NCBI RefSeq assembly: GCF_020217485.1 | Contig: NZ_JAEKMI010000020.1 | Coordinates: 33,140-97,139, forward strand | Source: Mycobacterium sp. WUMAC-067 | GTDB lineage: Bacteria > Actinomycetota > Actinomycetes > Mycobacteriales > Mycobacteriaceae | DNA length: 64,000 nucleotides | Direction of reading: 5' to 3' | In this document: piece after piece, positions 22,427 to 32,949 of the stretch | Position numbering within the stretch: position 1 is the stretch's first letter | Layout: each line of letters starts with the position of its first letter | Program-made: the position numbers and the translations under genes | The notes under the pieces: model-generated | What the model saw: only the letters and a program-made list of their open reading frames with translations | Told to the model about the DNA's origin: nothing | Database searches by the model: none

Positions 22427-23383
22427 GTGAAAGCATTCAAGGTTTCAGCGCGCACATCCGGCCTGCTGAAGCGCCTCAACCCGCGCAACAGACGCAGTCG
22501 CACCAACCCGGACGCGACCATGTCGCTGGTCGACCACCTCACCGAACTGCGCACACGGCTGCTCATCTCCCTGGCCGCGATCGTGCTGACCACAATTTTC
22601 GGGTTCATCTGGTACTCGCATCCGATCTTCGGGCTGGAAAGCCTCGGCGAATGGTTGCGTCATCCCTACTGTTCGCTGCCGCAGTCGGCGCGCGCGGACA
22701 TCAGCGCCGACGGGCAATGCCGGCTGCTGGCCACCGCGCCGTTCGACCAGTTCATGCTGCGGCTCAAGGTGGGGCTGACGGCCGGGGTGGTGCTGGCCTG
22801 CCCGGTGTGGTTTTACCAGCTGTGGGCGTTCATCACCCCCGGGCTCTACCAGAAGGAGCGCCGTTTCGCCGTCGCGTTCGTGGTCCCGGCGGTGGTGCTG
22901 TTCGCCGCGGGTGGGGCGCTGGCCTACTTCGTGCTGTCCAAGGCGCTGGGGTTCCTGCTGACGGTCGGCAGCGACGTGCAGGTGACCGCCCTGTCCGGCG
23001 ACCGCTACTTCGGGTTCCTGATCAATCTGCTGGTGGTGTTCGGCGTCAGCTTCGAATTCCCGCTGCTGATCGTCATGCTCAACACGGTCGGACTGCTGAC
23101 CTACCAACGGCTCAAGTCGTGGCGGCGCGGTCTGATCTTCGCGATGTTCGTGTTCGCGGCAATATTCACGCCCGGCTCCGACCCGTTTTCGATGACCGCG
23201 CTCGGACTGGCGCTGTCCGTGCTCCTCGAGTTCGCCATCCAGATCGCCCGCATCCACGACAAGCGCAAGGCCAAACGCGAAGCCCAGGCGGAGATCCCGG
23301 ACGACGAAGCGTCGGTCATCGATCGGCCCACCGCGATACCGGAGCCGTCGGTCACCGCCGGGCAACACGACGATGTCACCTGA
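22427..23383 (+). CDS. tatC: Twin-arginine translocase subunit TatC
   Basis: Receptor subunit that binds twin-arginine signal peptides. 318 residues with six membrane segments. The conserved N-terminal motif [11 protein letters not shown] and the [20 protein letters not shown] region are visible. GTG 22427 gives about ten more residues than M. tuberculosis TatC. The C-terminal cytoplasmic tail is long and charged. The gene overlaps the start of helY by 11 bases. Confidence 0.96.
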   Translation: MKAFKVSARTSGLLKRLNPRNRRSRTNPDATMSLVDHLTELRTRLLISLAAIVLTTIFGFIWYSHPIFGLESLGEWLRHPYCSLPQSARADISADGQCRLLATAPFDQFMLRLKVGLTAGVVLACPVWFYQLWAFITPGLYQKERRFAVAFVVPAVVLFAAGGALAYFVLSKALGFLLTVGSDVQVTALSGDRYFGFLINLLVVFGVSFEFPLLIVMLNTVGLLTYQRLKSWRRGLIFAMFVFAAIFTPGSDPFSMTALGLALSVLLEFAIQIARIHDKRKAKREAQAEIPDDEASVIDRPTAIPEPSVTAGQHDDVT

Positions 23384-26171
23384 ACCGTCGGCGCCCCGTG
23401 AGGTCGCGGAGCTGGTCGAGCTCACCCGCTTCGCCGCGGAACTGCCCTTCGCGCTCGACGGCTTTCAGCATCGGGCGTGTGCGGCGCTCGAACGCGGCCA
23501 CGGCGTGCTGGTCTGCGCGCCGACCGGGGCCGGCAAGACGGTGGTCGGCGAATTCGCGGTGCACCTGGCGCTGGCGGCCGGCGGCAAGTGCTTCTACACC
23601 ACGCCGCTCAAAGCGCTGAGCAACCAGAAGCACACCGACCTGACCGCGCGCTACGGCCGCGACCGCATCGGCCTGCTCACCGGGGACATGTCGGTCAACG
23701 CCGACGCGCCCGTCGTCGTCATGACGACCGAAGTGCTGCGCAACATGCTCTACGCGGATTCGCCTGCGCTGCAGGGACTTTCACACGTGGTGATGGACGA
23801 AGTGCATTTCCTGGCCGACCGGATGCGGGGCCCGGTGTGGGAAGAGGTGATCCTGCACCTGCCCGACGAGGTCCGCGTGGTCAGCCTGTCGGCGACGGTG
23901 AGCAACGCCGAGGAGTTCGGTGGCTGGATCCAGACCGTGCGCGGCGATACGACGGTCGTGGTCGACGAGCACCGGCCGGTGCCGCTCTGGCAACACGTGC
24001 TGGTGGGCAAGCGGCTGCTGGATCTGTTCGATTACGACAACGAGAAACCGGCCGCGGAGCGTCAACCGCGGGTCAATCCCGAACTGCTGCGCCACATTGC
24101 GCACCGCCGCGAGGCGGACCGCATGACCGACTGGCGTGGTCCCCGCCGGCAGGCGGGAAGGGGAGGCGCGGGACGGCCGTCGCGGCCCCGCTTCTACCGC
24201 ACACCGGGGCGCCCGGACGTGATCGCGACCCTGGATTCCGAGGGGCTGCTGCCGGCGATCACGTTCGTGTTCTCGCGGGCGGGCTGTGACGCCGCCGTCC
24301 AGCAATGCCTGCGTTCGCCCTTGCAGCTGACCACTCAGGAGGAGCGCGCGCAGATCGCCGAGGTGATCGAGCACCGCTGCGGCGATCTCGCCGACGCCGA
24401 CCTGGCCGTGCTCGGCTACTACGAGTGGCGGGAGGGACTGCTGCGGGGTCTGGCCGCACACCACGCCGGCATGTTGCCGGCGTTCCGGCACACGGTCGAA
24501 GAGCTCTTCACCGCCGGGCTGGTGCGGGCCGTGTTCGCCACCGAGACCTTGGCGCTCGGGATCAACATGCCCGCCCGCACCGTGGTGCTCGAGCGGCTCG
24601 TCAAGTTCAACGGCGAGCAGCATATGGCCCTGACGCCGGGGGAGTACACCCAGTTGACGGGGCGCGCCGGGCGGCGCGGCATCGATGTCGAGGGCCACGC
24701 GGTGGTGCTCTGGAATCCCACCGAAGAAACCACCGAACCCTCCGCGGTCGCCGGGCTGGCCTCGACCCGTACCTTCCCGCTGCGCAGTTCGTTCGCCCCG
24801 TCGTACAACATGACGATCAACCTGGTGCAGCAGATGGGCCCCGAGCAGGCACATCGCTTGCTAGAGCAGTCATTTGCGCAATATCAGGCCGACCGTTCCG
24901 TCGTCGGGCTGGTGCGTGGCATCGAGCGGGGCAACGCGATGCTGGGCGAAATCGCTACCGGGCTGGGCGGCCCCAAGGCGCCGATCCTCGAGTACGCCCG
25001 GATGCGCGCGCGCATCTCCGAGATGGAGCGCGCGCAGTCGCGCGCCTCGCGACTGCAACGGCGGCAGGCGGCCAGCGACGCGCTGGCCGCGCTGCGCCGG
25101 GGTGACATCATCAACATCACCCACGGCCGGCGCGGTGGCCTGGCCGTGGTGCTGGAATCGGCACGCGACAGCTCCGACCCGCGGCCGTTGGTGCTCACCG
25201 AAAACCGCTGGGCGGGAAGGATTTCCTCGGCCGACTATTCGGGCGTGTCCGCGCCGGTCGGTTCGATGCCACTGCCGAAGCGGGTCGAGCACCGGCAGCC
25301 ACGGGTCCGCCGCGATCTGGCGTCGGCGCTCCGCTCGGCGGCCGCCGAGCTGACCACTCCGGCCAGGCGCCGCGGCCGTGGGGACGGCGACGGCGAGTTT
25401 CATGACCCGGAGCTGGCGAAGTTGCGCGAACAGCTGCGCCGTCACCCGTCGCACAACACGCCGGGCCTGGAAGCCCAGGTCCGCGAGGCCGAGCGCTATC
25501 TGCGGATCGAACGCGACAACGCGCAACTGGAGAAAAAGGTTGCGGCAGCGACGAATTCGCTGGCCCGAACCTTCGATCGAATCGTCGGACTGCTCACCGA
25601 GCGCGGCTTCATCGAAGGCCGCGACGGCGATCCCCGCGTCACCGACGCCGGGCGGTTGCTGGCGCGCATCTACAGCGAAAGCGACCTGCTGGTCGCCGAA
25701 TGCCTGCGCACCGGCGCGTGGTCGGGCTTGAAGCCCGCGGAGCTGGCGGCGGTGGTCTCGTCGGTGCTGTACGAGACCCGAGGTGGGGACGGGCCGGGCG
25801 CGGCGTTTGCGGCCGATGCCCCCACCCAGCAACTGCGGCAGGCGCTGCAGCAGACGTCGAGGCTGTCGATGGCCTTGCGCGCCGACGAGCAGTCGCACCG
25901 GATCGCCCCGAGCCGCGAGCCCGACGACGGCTTCGTCACCGTCATCTACCGTTGGGCCCGGACGGGCGATCTGGCCGCCGCGCTGGCGGCGGCCGACCCG
26001 GCGGGCACCGGCTCGCCGCTGTTGGCGGGCGATTTCGTGCGGTGGTGCCGGCAGGCGCTCGACCTGCTGGATCAGGTGCGCAACGCCGCCCCGGACGCCG
26101 AGGTCCGGACCACCGCGAAGCGGGCCATCAACGACATTCGGCGCGGCGTCGTCGCAGTTGACGCCGGGTAG
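23373..26171 (+). CDS. helY: Ski2-like ATP-dependent RNA/DNA helicase HelY
   Basis: Superfamily 2 DExH helicase, 932 residues, probably acting on RNA. Walker A is APTGAGKT (residues 49-56), the DExH box is MDEVHFLAD, motif III is [11 protein letters not shown], and motif VI is [13 protein letters not shown] helical Ski2/Mtr4-type C-terminal domain (DSHCT, about 760-930) ends the protein. A basic, glycine-rich insertion (about 255-275, [15 protein letters not shown]) may contact nucleic acid. ATG 23373 lies inside tatC, suggesting translational coupling. Confidence 0.95.
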   Translation: MSPEPSAPREVAELVELTRFAAELPFALDGFQHRACAALERGHGVLVCAPTGAGKTVVGEFAVHLALAAGGKCFYTTPLKALSNQKHTDLTARYGRDRIGLLTGDMSVNADAPVVVMTTEVLRNMLYADSPALQGLSHVVMDEVHFLADRMRGPVWEEVILHLPDEVRVVSLSATVSNAEEFGGWIQTVRGDTTVVVDEHRPVPLWQHVLVGKRLLDLFDYDNEKPAAERQPRVNPELLRHIAHRREADRMTDWRGPRRQAGRGGAGRPSRPRFYRTPGRPDVIATLDSEGLLPAITFVFSRAGCDAAVQQCLRSPLQLTTQEERAQIAEVIEHRCGDLADADLAVLGYYEWREGLLRGLAAHHAGMLPAFRHTVEELFTAGLVRAVFATETLALGINMPARTVVLERLVKFNGEQHMALTPGEYTQLTGRAGRRGIDVEGHAVVLWNPTEETTEPSAVAGLASTRTFPLRSSFAPSYNMTINLVQQMGPEQAHRLLEQSFAQYQADRSVVGLVRGIERGNAMLGEIATGLGGPKAPILEYARMRARISEMERAQSRASRLQRRQAASDALAALRRGDIINITHGRRGGLAVVLESARDSSDPRPLVLTENRWAGRISSADYSGVSAPVGSMPLPKRVEHRQPRVRRDLASALRSAAAELTTPARRRGRGDGDGEFHDPELAKLREQLRRHPSHNTPGLEAQVREAERYLRIERDNAQLEKKVAAATNSLARTFDRIVGLLTERGFIEGRDGDPRVTDAGRLLARIYSESDLLVAECLRTGAWSGLKPAELAAVVSSVLYETRGGDGPGAAFAADAPTQQLRQALQQTSRLSMALRADEQSHRIAPSREPDDGFVTVIYRWARTGDLAAALAAADPAGTGSPLLAGDFVRWCRQALDLLDQVRNAAPDAEVRTTAKRAINDIRRGVVAVDAG

Positions 26172-26236
26172 GCTAGGCCGGAGCTACCGTTAAACGCCGA
26201 TAGTTCATGCCGAGACACAAGGGGCTGAGGAGAAAG

Positions 26237-27007
26237 ATGAGCGGACCGCAGGGATCGGACCAGCAGTGGCAACCGCCTGGCCAAGGTCAAGGCAGCGACC
26301 ACTCGTCGGACCCGACCCAGGTGGCGCCGAGTTGGCAGGATCAGTCGACCCAGGAAGCCTCGTGGCAGGCCCCCGCCTACACGCCGCCCGCCGACTACCC
26401 GCAGTACCAGCAGCCGGCCGAACAGGCCTATCCCCAGCAGTACCCCCAGCAGCCGGGCTACGCCCAGCCCGGGCAGTACGGCCAGCCCGGCCAATACGGC
26501 CAGCCGGGTCAGTACGGGCAGCCGGGCCAGTACCCGCAGCCCGGCCAGTACCCGCAGCCGGGCCAGTACCCGCAGCCGGGCCAATACGGTCAATACGGCC
26601 AGCCGGGTCAGTACGGCCAGCCGGGCCAGTACCCGCAGCAGTACCCGCCATATGAGCAGCCCGGCAAGAAGCGACCGGTCGGGCTGATCGCCGGTGTGGG
26701 CGGCGGGATCGCGTTGCTGCTCGTCGTCGTCGTGCTGGTGCTGGGCTTCTGGCAGCCGGGCTTCTTCGTCACCACCAAGCTGGACGTCAGCAAGGCGCAG
26801 GCCGGGGTCCAGCAGGTCCTCAGCGACGAGACCAACGGCTACGGCGCCAAGAACGTCAAAGACGTCAAGTGCAACCACGGCCAAGACCCGACCGTCAAGA
26901 AGGGCGCCACGTTCGACTGCGACGTCAGCATCGACGGCGCCCCGAAGCACGTCACGGTGACCTTCCAGGACAACAAGGGCACCTACGAGGTCGGCCGCCC
27001 GCAGTAG
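26237..27007 (+). CDS. DUF4333 membrane protein with QPGQYG/P repeats (Rv2091c-like)
   Basis: 256-residue protein with one transmembrane helix (about residues 153-173, [18 protein letters not shown]) separating two parts. The cytoplasmic N terminus is disordered and built largely of [12 protein letters not shown] hexapeptides rich in Gln, Pro, Gly and Tyr. The extracytoplasmic part (about 180-256) is a DUF4333 domain with two cysteines (VKCNHG and FDCDVS) that may form a disulfide. ATG 26237 is chosen for GAGGAG at 26227-26232; an upstream start at 26207 lacks one. Function unknown. It abuts the convergent exonuclease gene with no gap. Confidence 0.88.
   Translation: MSGPQGSDQQWQPPGQGQGSDHSSDPTQVAPSWQDQSTQEASWQAPAYTPPADYPQYQQPAEQAYPQQYPQQPGYAQPGQYGQPGQYGQPGQYGQPGQYPQPGQYPQPGQYPQPGQYGQYGQPGQYGQPGQYPQQYPPYEQPGKKRPVGLIAGVGGGIALLLVVVVLVLGFWQPGFFVTTKLDVSKAQAGVQQVLSDETNGYGAKNVKDVKCNHGQDPTVKKGATFDCDVSIDGAPKHVTVTFQDNKGTYEVGRPQ
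26465..26635 (+). repeat. 18-bp tandem coding repeat (QPGQYG/P)n
   Basis: Nine copies of an 18-base unit coding QPGQYG or QPGQYP, plus one stray QYG, run in frame through the DUF4333 gene. Third-base differences between copies show that some duplications are old. Copy number is likely to vary between strains. Confidence 0.9.
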
Positions 27008-27964
27008 TTACGTCGGCAGGGCGTCCAGCGCTTTCTGCAAGCGCGCGATCGACGAGCCGACACCCAGTTCGGTCGCCAGCGTGGCGGTTCGGCGGGGATC
27101 GGCGGCGACCAGCGGAAGTTTGTCGCTGGCGGTCGAGAAGGTGACGGGCGCGTCGGTGGCCACCCGCACCACGTGGCCGGCCGCCTCGATGTAGTCCAGC
27201 GCGCCCAGCAGTTTCGCCCGCAGACCCTTGGGCATCTTCGACTTCGGGTCGTGGGCGGCGGCCAGGATCTGTTCCAGCGACCCGTGCTGGGCGAGCAGCG
27301 CCGCCGCCGTCTTCTCACCGACGCCCGGAACGCCCGGCAAGCCGTCGGACGGGTCGCCGCGCAGCAGCGCGAGTTCGGCGTAGGCGGGCCCGGCACGCTC
27401 GACCGGCACACCATAGTGTTCGGCCACCTCGGCGGGCCCGAGCAGCGTGGCTTTGCTCAGCCCGCGACCGAGGTAGAGCACCCGCACCGGAACGGGATCG
27501 TCCGCCACCACCTGCATCAGGTCGCGGTCGCCGCTCACCACGACGACCGGGTCGTCGCGTTCCCGCGCGGCCAGCGTGCCCAGCACGTCGTCGGCCTCAA
27601 AGCCCTCCGCGCCCGCCGTGGGGATCCCGAAGGCGTCAAGCAGTTCGGCGATCATGTCGATCTGGGGTGTCAGGTCGTCGGGAACCTCCTCGACGTCCGG
27701 TTCGCCCGGCGGCTCGGGCTCGGCCACGCGGTGGGCCTTGTAGGACGGCACGAGGTCGACCCGGAACTGCGGCCGCCAATCTAGGTCGAGGCAGACCACC
27801 AGCCGGCTGGGGCGCTGCTGGGTGATCACAAATGCGACGGAATCGATGAATCCGCGAACGGCGTTGACGGGCCGGCCGTCTGGGGCGGTGATCGACGACG
27901 GCACGCCGAAATACGAACGGAACCACATGCTGGCGCCATCGAGCAGCACTAGTGGTCCTGGCAT
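27008..27964 (-). CDS. 5'-3' exonuclease, FEN/PIN-like (Rv2090-like)
   Basis: Stand-alone homologue of the 5'-nuclease domain of DNA polymerase I, 318 residues. It begins [20 protein letters not shown] with the first metal-binding Asp. [13 protein letters not shown] and [13 protein letters not shown] carry the acidic cluster. A helix-hairpin-helix motif ([17 protein letters not shown]) binds DNA. It probably removes 5' flaps or RNA primers. The stop directly adjoins the stop of the DUF4333 gene. The promoter region is shared with pepE and contains a large inverted repeat. Confidence 0.93.
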   Translation of the reverse strand: MPGPLVLLDGASMWFRSYFGVPSSITAPDGRPVNAVRGFIDSVAFVITQQRPSRLVVCLDLDWRPQFRVDLVPSYKAHRVAEPEPPGEPDVEEVPDDLTPQIDMIAELLDAFGIPTAGAEGFEADDVLGTLAARERDDPVVVVSGDRDLMQVVADDPVPVRVLYLGRGLSKATLLGPAEVAEHYGVPVERAGPAYAELALLRGDPSDGLPGVPGVGEKTAAALLAQHGSLEQILAAAHDPKSKMPKGLRAKLLGALDYIEAAGHVVRVATDAPVTFSTASDKLPLVAADPRRTATLATELGVGSSIARLQKALDALPT

Positions 27965-27999
27965 GCCCGCTATGGTCTCACGCCGCCCGCGGTCTCCCG

Positions 28000-28064
28000 C
28001 CGCCGAACGTCGACTCGCTGTCGACCCACGGGCGAAATCGGCGCAACGAGTCGACGTTCGGCGG
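28000..28064. repeat. 18-bp perfect inverted repeat between exonuclease gene and pepE
   Basis: CCGCCGAACGTCGACTCG (28000-28017) and its exact reverse complement (28047-28064) flank a 29-base loop. It lies in the 119-base divergent promoter region, ending 19 bases before pepE. It could be a dispersed palindromic element, an operator, or a hairpin in the pepE leader. Confidence 0.85.
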
Positions 28065-28083
28065 GCGGGTTAGCCTGGCTGCC

Positions 28084-29211
28084 ATGGAGTCACACCGCTT
28101 CGACGCAGCTGTGTATGCCCGCCGACTGGGCGCGGCCGCCGCCGCGGCCGCCGACGCGGGTCTGGCCGGGCTGGTCATCACACCCGGGTATGACCTGCGC
28201 TACCTCGTCGGGTCGCGCGCCCAGACCATGGAGCGGTTCACCGCGCTGGTGTTGCCCGCGTCCGGTGACCCCACGGTGGTGGTGCCGCGGCTGGAGCTGG
28301 CCTCGCTCAAAGGGTCGGCCATCGCCGAACTCGGGCTGGCTGTGCGCGATTGGGTCGACGGTGACAATCCCTACGACTTGGTGTGCGCCGCGCTGGGCGC
28401 TGCCCCCGCCGCGACCGCAGTGACCGATTCCATGCCGGCGCTGCATCTTCTGCCGCTGGCCGATGTGCTCGGCGTGCTGCCGGTTCTGGCCACCGATGTG
28501 CTGCGCACGCTGCGAATGGTCAAGGAGGAGTGCGAAGTCGACGCGTTGCGCAAAGCCGGAGCGGCCATCGATCGGGTCCACGCCCGGGTGCCCGAGTTTC
28601 TGGTGCCCGGCCGCACCGAGGCCGACGTCGCCGCCGACATCGCGGACGCCATTGTGGCCGAAGGGCATTCGGAGGTGGCGTTCATCATCGTCGGATCGGG
28701 GCCGCACGGTGCCGACCCGCACCACGGATATTCGGATCGCGAACTGCAGGCCGGCGACATCGTCGTCGTCGACATCGGCGGCGCCTATGAACCCGGTTAC
28801 AACTCCGACTCGACGCGCACGTACAGCCTCGGTGAGCCGAATCCGGAAGTAGCTCAACAATATTCGGTGCTGCAGCGCGCCCAGCGCGCAGCTTATGAGT
28901 CGGTCCGTCCGGGCGTGACGGCCGAACAGGTCGACGCGGCGGCCCGCGATGTGCTGGCCGCCGAAGGCCTCGCCGAGTATTTCGTGCACCGCACCGGGCA
29001 CGGTATCGGCTTGTCGGTGCACGAAGAGCCCTACATCGTCGCCGGAAACGACCTGCCGTTGACCGCGGGCATGGCGTTTTCCATCGAGCCGGGCATCTAT
29101 TTCCCGGGCCGCTGGGGCGCGCGCATCGAGGACATCGTCGTCGTGACCGAGGACGGCGCCCTGGCCGTCAACAACCGGCCGCACGAACTGATCGTCGTTC
29201 CGGTCGGCTGA
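28084..29211 (+). CDS. pepE: Xaa-Pro dipeptidase family protein PepE
   Basis: Cytoplasmic metallopeptidase of the pita-bread (M24) fold, 375 residues as in Rv2089c. The N-terminal creatinase-like domain spans about 1-140. The catalytic domain holds the metal ligands: Asp in VVDIGGAYEPG and in NSDSTRTYS, His in RTGHGIGLSVHE, Glu in FSIEPGIY and in RIEDIV. It should release amino acids from X-Pro peptides. ATG 28084 is preferred; the frame stays open further upstream but there it covers the palindrome. Confidence 0.95.
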   Translation: MESHRFDAAVYARRLGAAAAAAADAGLAGLVITPGYDLRYLVGSRAQTMERFTALVLPASGDPTVVVPRLELASLKGSAIAELGLAVRDWVDGDNPYDLVCAALGAAPAATAVTDSMPALHLLPLADVLGVLPVLATDVLRTLRMVKEECEVDALRKAGAAIDRVHARVPEFLVPGRTEADVAADIADAIVAEGHSEVAFIIVGSGPHGADPHHGYSDRELQAGDIVVVDIGGAYEPGYNSDSTRTYSLGEPNPEVAQQYSVLQRAQRAAYESVRPGVTAEQVDAAARDVLAAEGLAEYFVHRTGHGIGLSVHEEPYIVAGNDLPLTAGMAFSIEPGIYFPGRWGARIEDIVVVTEDGALAVNNRPHELIVVPVG

Positions 29212-29317
29212 CGCTGGGGATGAGTGAGTTGTGGCGCCCGGGTGGCGCGGCTAGCTTGGCGGCAGCGAGCATTGGGTGAGTAGCGACGACGGGCGGGCCT
29301 GAGCGAAAATTTCGCCT

Positions 29318-32300
29318 GTGGCTCCCTTGGCAGTTGATCCGGAGGCGTTGTATGCCGCGGGCAGCGCCGTGGTTGCCGCCGGTGATGGCCTTGCCGCAAG
29401 TCTGAGCATCCTTACCGCTGGTTTCTCGGCCCACACCGGTGTGGACCGCGCCGGCGAGGTATTCGGCTTGGCGTATCAAGACACGGCGGAATCGCTGCTG
29501 AAGGCGGTGGCGGCGGCCGTCAACGCGTGCCGGCAATGCGGGGCCGTCATCCAGCAGGGGGCGGCGAACTACTCGAGTGTCGATGCGGCTTCGACGCTGG
29601 GCGGCGGTGGCGGCGTATTGCAGTCGCCGTCTCCGCCGGCCGAGCTCGCGGCGCCCAAAGCTCCGGGAACGATGGGGCCCGGCGAGCCGCCACCGCTGCT
29701 GTGGGCGGTCGTGCAGTCGCTCGTCCTCGAGTTATGGCTCGACGGTGATGTGGCGGGCTTGCGTGGTGCCGCCTCGCGTTGGCGTGGCTTCGCTGGGGCG
29801 GCCCAAGGGGTTCAGGGAACTCTCAACGGGGCGAAGGCGCTGTTCGATAGCCAACACATTCCTGAAGGCGAACAGATCGATAACGCTCTGAACGAAATAG
29901 GTTCTGCGGCAGCGTCTATCGGAGAGCAGTGCGGCAAGCTCGCGACCACCATCGATAAGTTTGCCGACCGGGTCGACCATGCCCAGCATGCGATCCGGGA
30001 CCTGCTGCACCGGATCGGATCTTTGGGCGACCTCGGTCACGACATCATGCTGATGATCGACGGCGACGCGTGGGACGAGATCAAAAAGATCGCCAAGGAC
30101 ATCAACGACGTACTCCATCATCTCGGACAGGAAGCGCGGGCCTGCGAACAGGGGATCAGGTTGCTCATGCAAGCGGCCGATCGCCAAGTCGTCACGTGCG
30201 AGAAGTACGCGCGGCGGGGTCTCGTCCAGTTCTTGGGTGAGGACGTCGGCAATCCGGTGGCGACCGTATTCGATACCTATATCAACGCCCATGAGGGTGT
30301 TCTCAAAGGCGCGGTCGGCATGGGGTTAGGCCTCGTCGACCTGAGCCCGCATTGGCTCGCCGTCGACCCTCAGGGTGCGGGCGCCACCTGGACCGGGCTG
30401 GCGAAGAACGCGTGGAAAGGGAGTTTGTTCAACGCTGCCCTCAATCCCGAGGAGTTCGCGGAAACGCGGCAGCAGGAGCTGAAAGGCCTGGTGCATGCCG
30501 AGGATTGGACCGGCGACCGGCCGGGATTGGCCGCCGGTGAAAACGTGTTCGACGTCGCCGCGCTGATCGCGCCCGGTTTTGGTGAGGCGGGCGCGGCGGC
30601 CGACGGTGCGGGTGCGGCGGCACGCGGCGCCGAAGCGGAGGCGGAGGCCGCCGGCGCCGCCGGGCGTGTCAGCGGAAAAGGGTCCGAAGCGCTTGGCGGG
30701 ATCACCAGCGCGCGGGGAGCCCTGACCGACATCACAAAAACGGGCAGCGACCTGACCAAAAACCTTGAAGGAGTCACGAAGGACCTGCCGAAGGTTGAGC
30801 CTCCTGCGAGTGGCGCTCCGGTGGCATTGCCCGGCAAGCCGATTGAGCCGCCGGTCGAATCGGCGCCGCGGCCCGCCGATGGCGCACCGGCTGCGCCTCA
30901 AGGGTCAACGCCCGCGCCAACCTCCCCGGGTTCGGCTGGCCCGGCTGGCGATTCGCCGTCTCCCGCGGGCAGCCCCAATGGCAGTCCGCATGACCCCAGT
31001 TCGGCACCCGCCCCGGCGGCGTCGCCCGGTGGTTCTGGGGGCCTGCATGACCCGGCACCTGGGCCGGCTCCTACTCCTCCGCCGGGTGGTTCTGGTCCGC
31101 ACGAACCGGCGACCGAGCCCGCTCCTCCGGCTGCGCCGACCGCTCCGGGCGGCCCGCACGATCTGGTGTCCACACCATCCGGCCGCCCGCACGAACCCGC
31201 GTCGGTGCCGGCGGAGGAGCCGCGTGAGCCGGTATCCGTGCCTGCCGGCGGCGCCCATGATCCAGTCGCGAAACCCCCGGGTGGCCCGCATGAACCAGCC
31301 TCGGCGCCCGCCGTCGGTTCACGCCTTCCGTCTGTGCAGGCTGCTGGCGACGGGCTGCCGTCGGCGACTCCGCAACTGCTCGAGCATTCGCCAGCACAGG
31401 TTCCGGTGTCGCCCAGCGGATCTTCCGGAGATGCCGCAGCTGTCTCCGCCCACTCGCCGGCGCCGTCGCCTTCATCGGCGGCGCCCCATTTCGAGGCTCC
31501 AGGCGGCCGCCCGGCAGAACTACCAACGCCGAGCGGCGGTGGCGCGCATGGGCCTGGCGACGGCGGCCCTCCGGGTGGACACACGCCGGGAGAGCCACGC
31601 GGCGGCGATGCCAGTGGACATGGCGATGGCAATGGGGGTCCATCGGGCGATCGGCCGGACGGCAAGGTCCCGAACGGTGACGACCCGTCGGGACACGGTC
31701 ATGGCGACTCCTCCGGCGGCGAACGCCAGGATCCAGTCCATTCGCACGAGTCGTCTGGCGACGGATGGCATCGGTTGCCAGACGAGGAACTTGACCCCCA
31801 CTATGGCGAGCCGCTGGACAATCATTGGGATTTCACCGACGATCCAGTCGACGCTTCCAAGATCGACGGCGATGTTGCCAAGCTGATTCGTGATCCCGAA
31901 GCGCCATTCGGTCGCGATCCCGAAGGGCATCCTTACACCAAAGAGCAATATGCAGAGCGCTTCAACAAAGTGGGGGATAACGGCGAGTCCTGGTTCAATT
32001 TTCCGCTTAACGACGGTGCTTTACCGGGGACGCGAGTCGCCTACGCGAACGCTGAATCCTATCTACGAGACTACGGACCTTTACTTGATCGCATCGGCAA
32101 GACAGATGGCAAGTATTTGGCGGTGGTGGAGGATGGCCAACCAGCTTCATGGGAAGAGCGGGCCCTTCACGTCAGTTCCCGTCGTGACCCGTACAACGCG
32201 TATACCTTCGGCGAGTTACCAGATGGCTGGACCATCGAAGTGTCGGAGGTCGGCCCTGGCGTAGGTCAACCGGGCGGCTCGATACAGGTGCGAGTATTCG

Positions 32301-32362
32301 ATGACGAGGGTGCAGTGCGTCGCGTCGCAGATCTGATTAGGAAAGGGGTATTGCGAAAGTGA
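29318..32362 (+). CDS. CpnT-like protein with C-terminal TNT NAD+ glycohydrolase toxin domain
   Basis: 1014-residue secreted polymorphic toxin related to M. tuberculosis CpnT (Rv3903c, 846 residues). The N-terminal helical, WXG100-like domain (about 1-400, beginning MAPLAVDPEALYAAG) is followed by an Ala-rich hinge. A long Pro/Ser/Gly/His linker (about 480-810) is longer than in CpnT. The TNT domain is about 819-1014 (GDGWHRLPDEELDPHYGEPL onward). Residues F895, R925, Y933, R948 and Q990 keep exactly the spacing of TNT F727, R757, Y765, R780 and Q822 (offset 168), so NAD+ hydrolysis is expected. GTG 29318 starts it. No esxE/esxF genes are adjacent. The stop overlaps the immunity gene in GTGA. 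Confidence 0.92.
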   Translation: MAPLAVDPEALYAAGSAVVAAGDGLAASLSILTAGFSAHTGVDRAGEVFGLAYQDTAESLLKAVAAAVNACRQCGAVIQQGAANYSSVDAASTLGGGGGVLQSPSPPAELAAPKAPGTMGPGEPPPLLWAVVQSLVLELWLDGDVAGLRGAASRWRGFAGAAQGVQGTLNGAKALFDSQHIPEGEQIDNALNEIGSAAASIGEQCGKLATTIDKFADRVDHAQHAIRDLLHRIGSLGDLGHDIMLMIDGDAWDEIKKIAKDINDVLHHLGQEARACEQGIRLLMQAADRQVVTCEKYARRGLVQFLGEDVGNPVATVFDTYINAHEGVLKGAVGMGLGLVDLSPHWLAVDPQGAGATWTGLAKNAWKGSLFNAALNPEEFAETRQQELKGLVHAEDWTGDRPGLAAGENVFDVAALIAPGFGEAGAAADGAGAAARGAEAEAEAAGAAGRVSGKGSEALGGITSARGALTDITKTGSDLTKNLEGVTKDLPKVEPPASGAPVALPGKPIEPPVESAPRPADGAPAAPQGSTPAPTSPGSAGPAGDSPSPAGSPNGSPHDPSSAPAPAASPGGSGGLHDPAPGPAPTPPPGGSGPHEPATEPAPPAAPTAPGGPHDLVSTPSGRPHEPASVPAEEPREPVSVPAGGAHDPVAKPPGGPHEPASAPAVGSRLPSVQAAGDGLPSATPQLLEHSPAQVPVSPSGSSGDAAAVSAHSPAPSPSSAAPHFEAPGGRPAELPTPSGGGAHGPGDGGPPGGHTPGEPRGGDASGHGDGNGGPSGDRPDGKVPNGDDPSGHGHGDSSGGERQDPVHSHESSGDGWHRLPDEELDPHYGEPLDNHWDFTDDPVDASKIDGDVAKLIRDPEAPFGRDPEGHPYTKEQYAERFNKVGDNGESWFNFPLNDGALPGTRVAYANAESYLRDYGPLLDRIGKTDGKYLAVVEDGQPASWEERALHVSSRRDPYNAYTFGELPDGWTIEVSEVGPGVGQPGGSIQVRVFDDEGAVRRVADLIRKGVLRK

Positions 32363-32892
32363 CGACAAGTGTGGATCTAACTCCAGACTTACAAGCCTGG
32401 TTGCGCCTCGCCGACTTGGACTTGATACAAGGGTCGCAAACTAACGATAACCGGACCATCATTTGGAATAAGGGTGGTGAGGTTCGAAACTTTATCGGTT
32501 TGGTCGATGATTGGTACGTCGTCACTTCGTCTGACCGCATGGGACCCGAGACGTATGACCTGGCAGCAGAATCGATGCAAGTTATAGAAAAATACTTATA
32601 CGGCGAACTGGGTTCTGTAGTCCGGGGTGACGAACTACCGTCTATCAGGGCGCCGTTTGAGCGCGACGAATTGCGGCCGGGATATGACATTAGCAAGGTA
32701 AATTTCGCCGGCCGAGAGCGGCGTGCTCTCATCGATCATGATGGAAGGGCAGTGGCTATTGCGGCAGTCGATAGGCTAGTGGAACTGTCGCACTATCTTG
32801 ACGCATCTGTCGATGCAATCAAAAACTCCTACCTCTCGGCCGACGGCAAGCCGCTGTTTGGGCTTTGGAGCGATATTAAGAATACCGAGTGA
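32359..32892 (+). CDS. Probable TNT immunity protein (IFT-like), copy 1
   Basis: Antitoxin expected to bind the TNT domain in the cytosol and block NAD+ hydrolysis. 177 residues, about the length of the M. tuberculosis immunity factor (Rv3902c). It contains WYVVTSSDRMGPETYDLAAE, EKYLYGELG and SADGKPLFG, shared with copy 2. GTG 32359 overlaps the toxin stop, the classic coupling of toxin and immunity genes. GC is clearly lower than in neighbouring genes (28 of 60 bases at 32581-32640 against 41 of 60 at 33541-33600). Function is inferred from position and from the paralogue. Confidence 0.85.
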   Translation: MTTSVDLTPDLQAWLRLADLDLIQGSQTNDNRTIIWNKGGEVRNFIGLVDDWYVVTSSDRMGPETYDLAAESMQVIEKYLYGELGSVVRGDELPSIRAPFERDELRPGYDISKVNFAGRERRALIDHDGRAVAIAAVDRLVELSHYLDASVDAIKNSYLSADGKPLFGLWSDIKNTE

Positions 32893-32949
32893 AAGCGCTA
32901 CAAGTCGGGTGCTCGAGATGGCCGCGTTCATGAAATTCGATGTGTTGAG

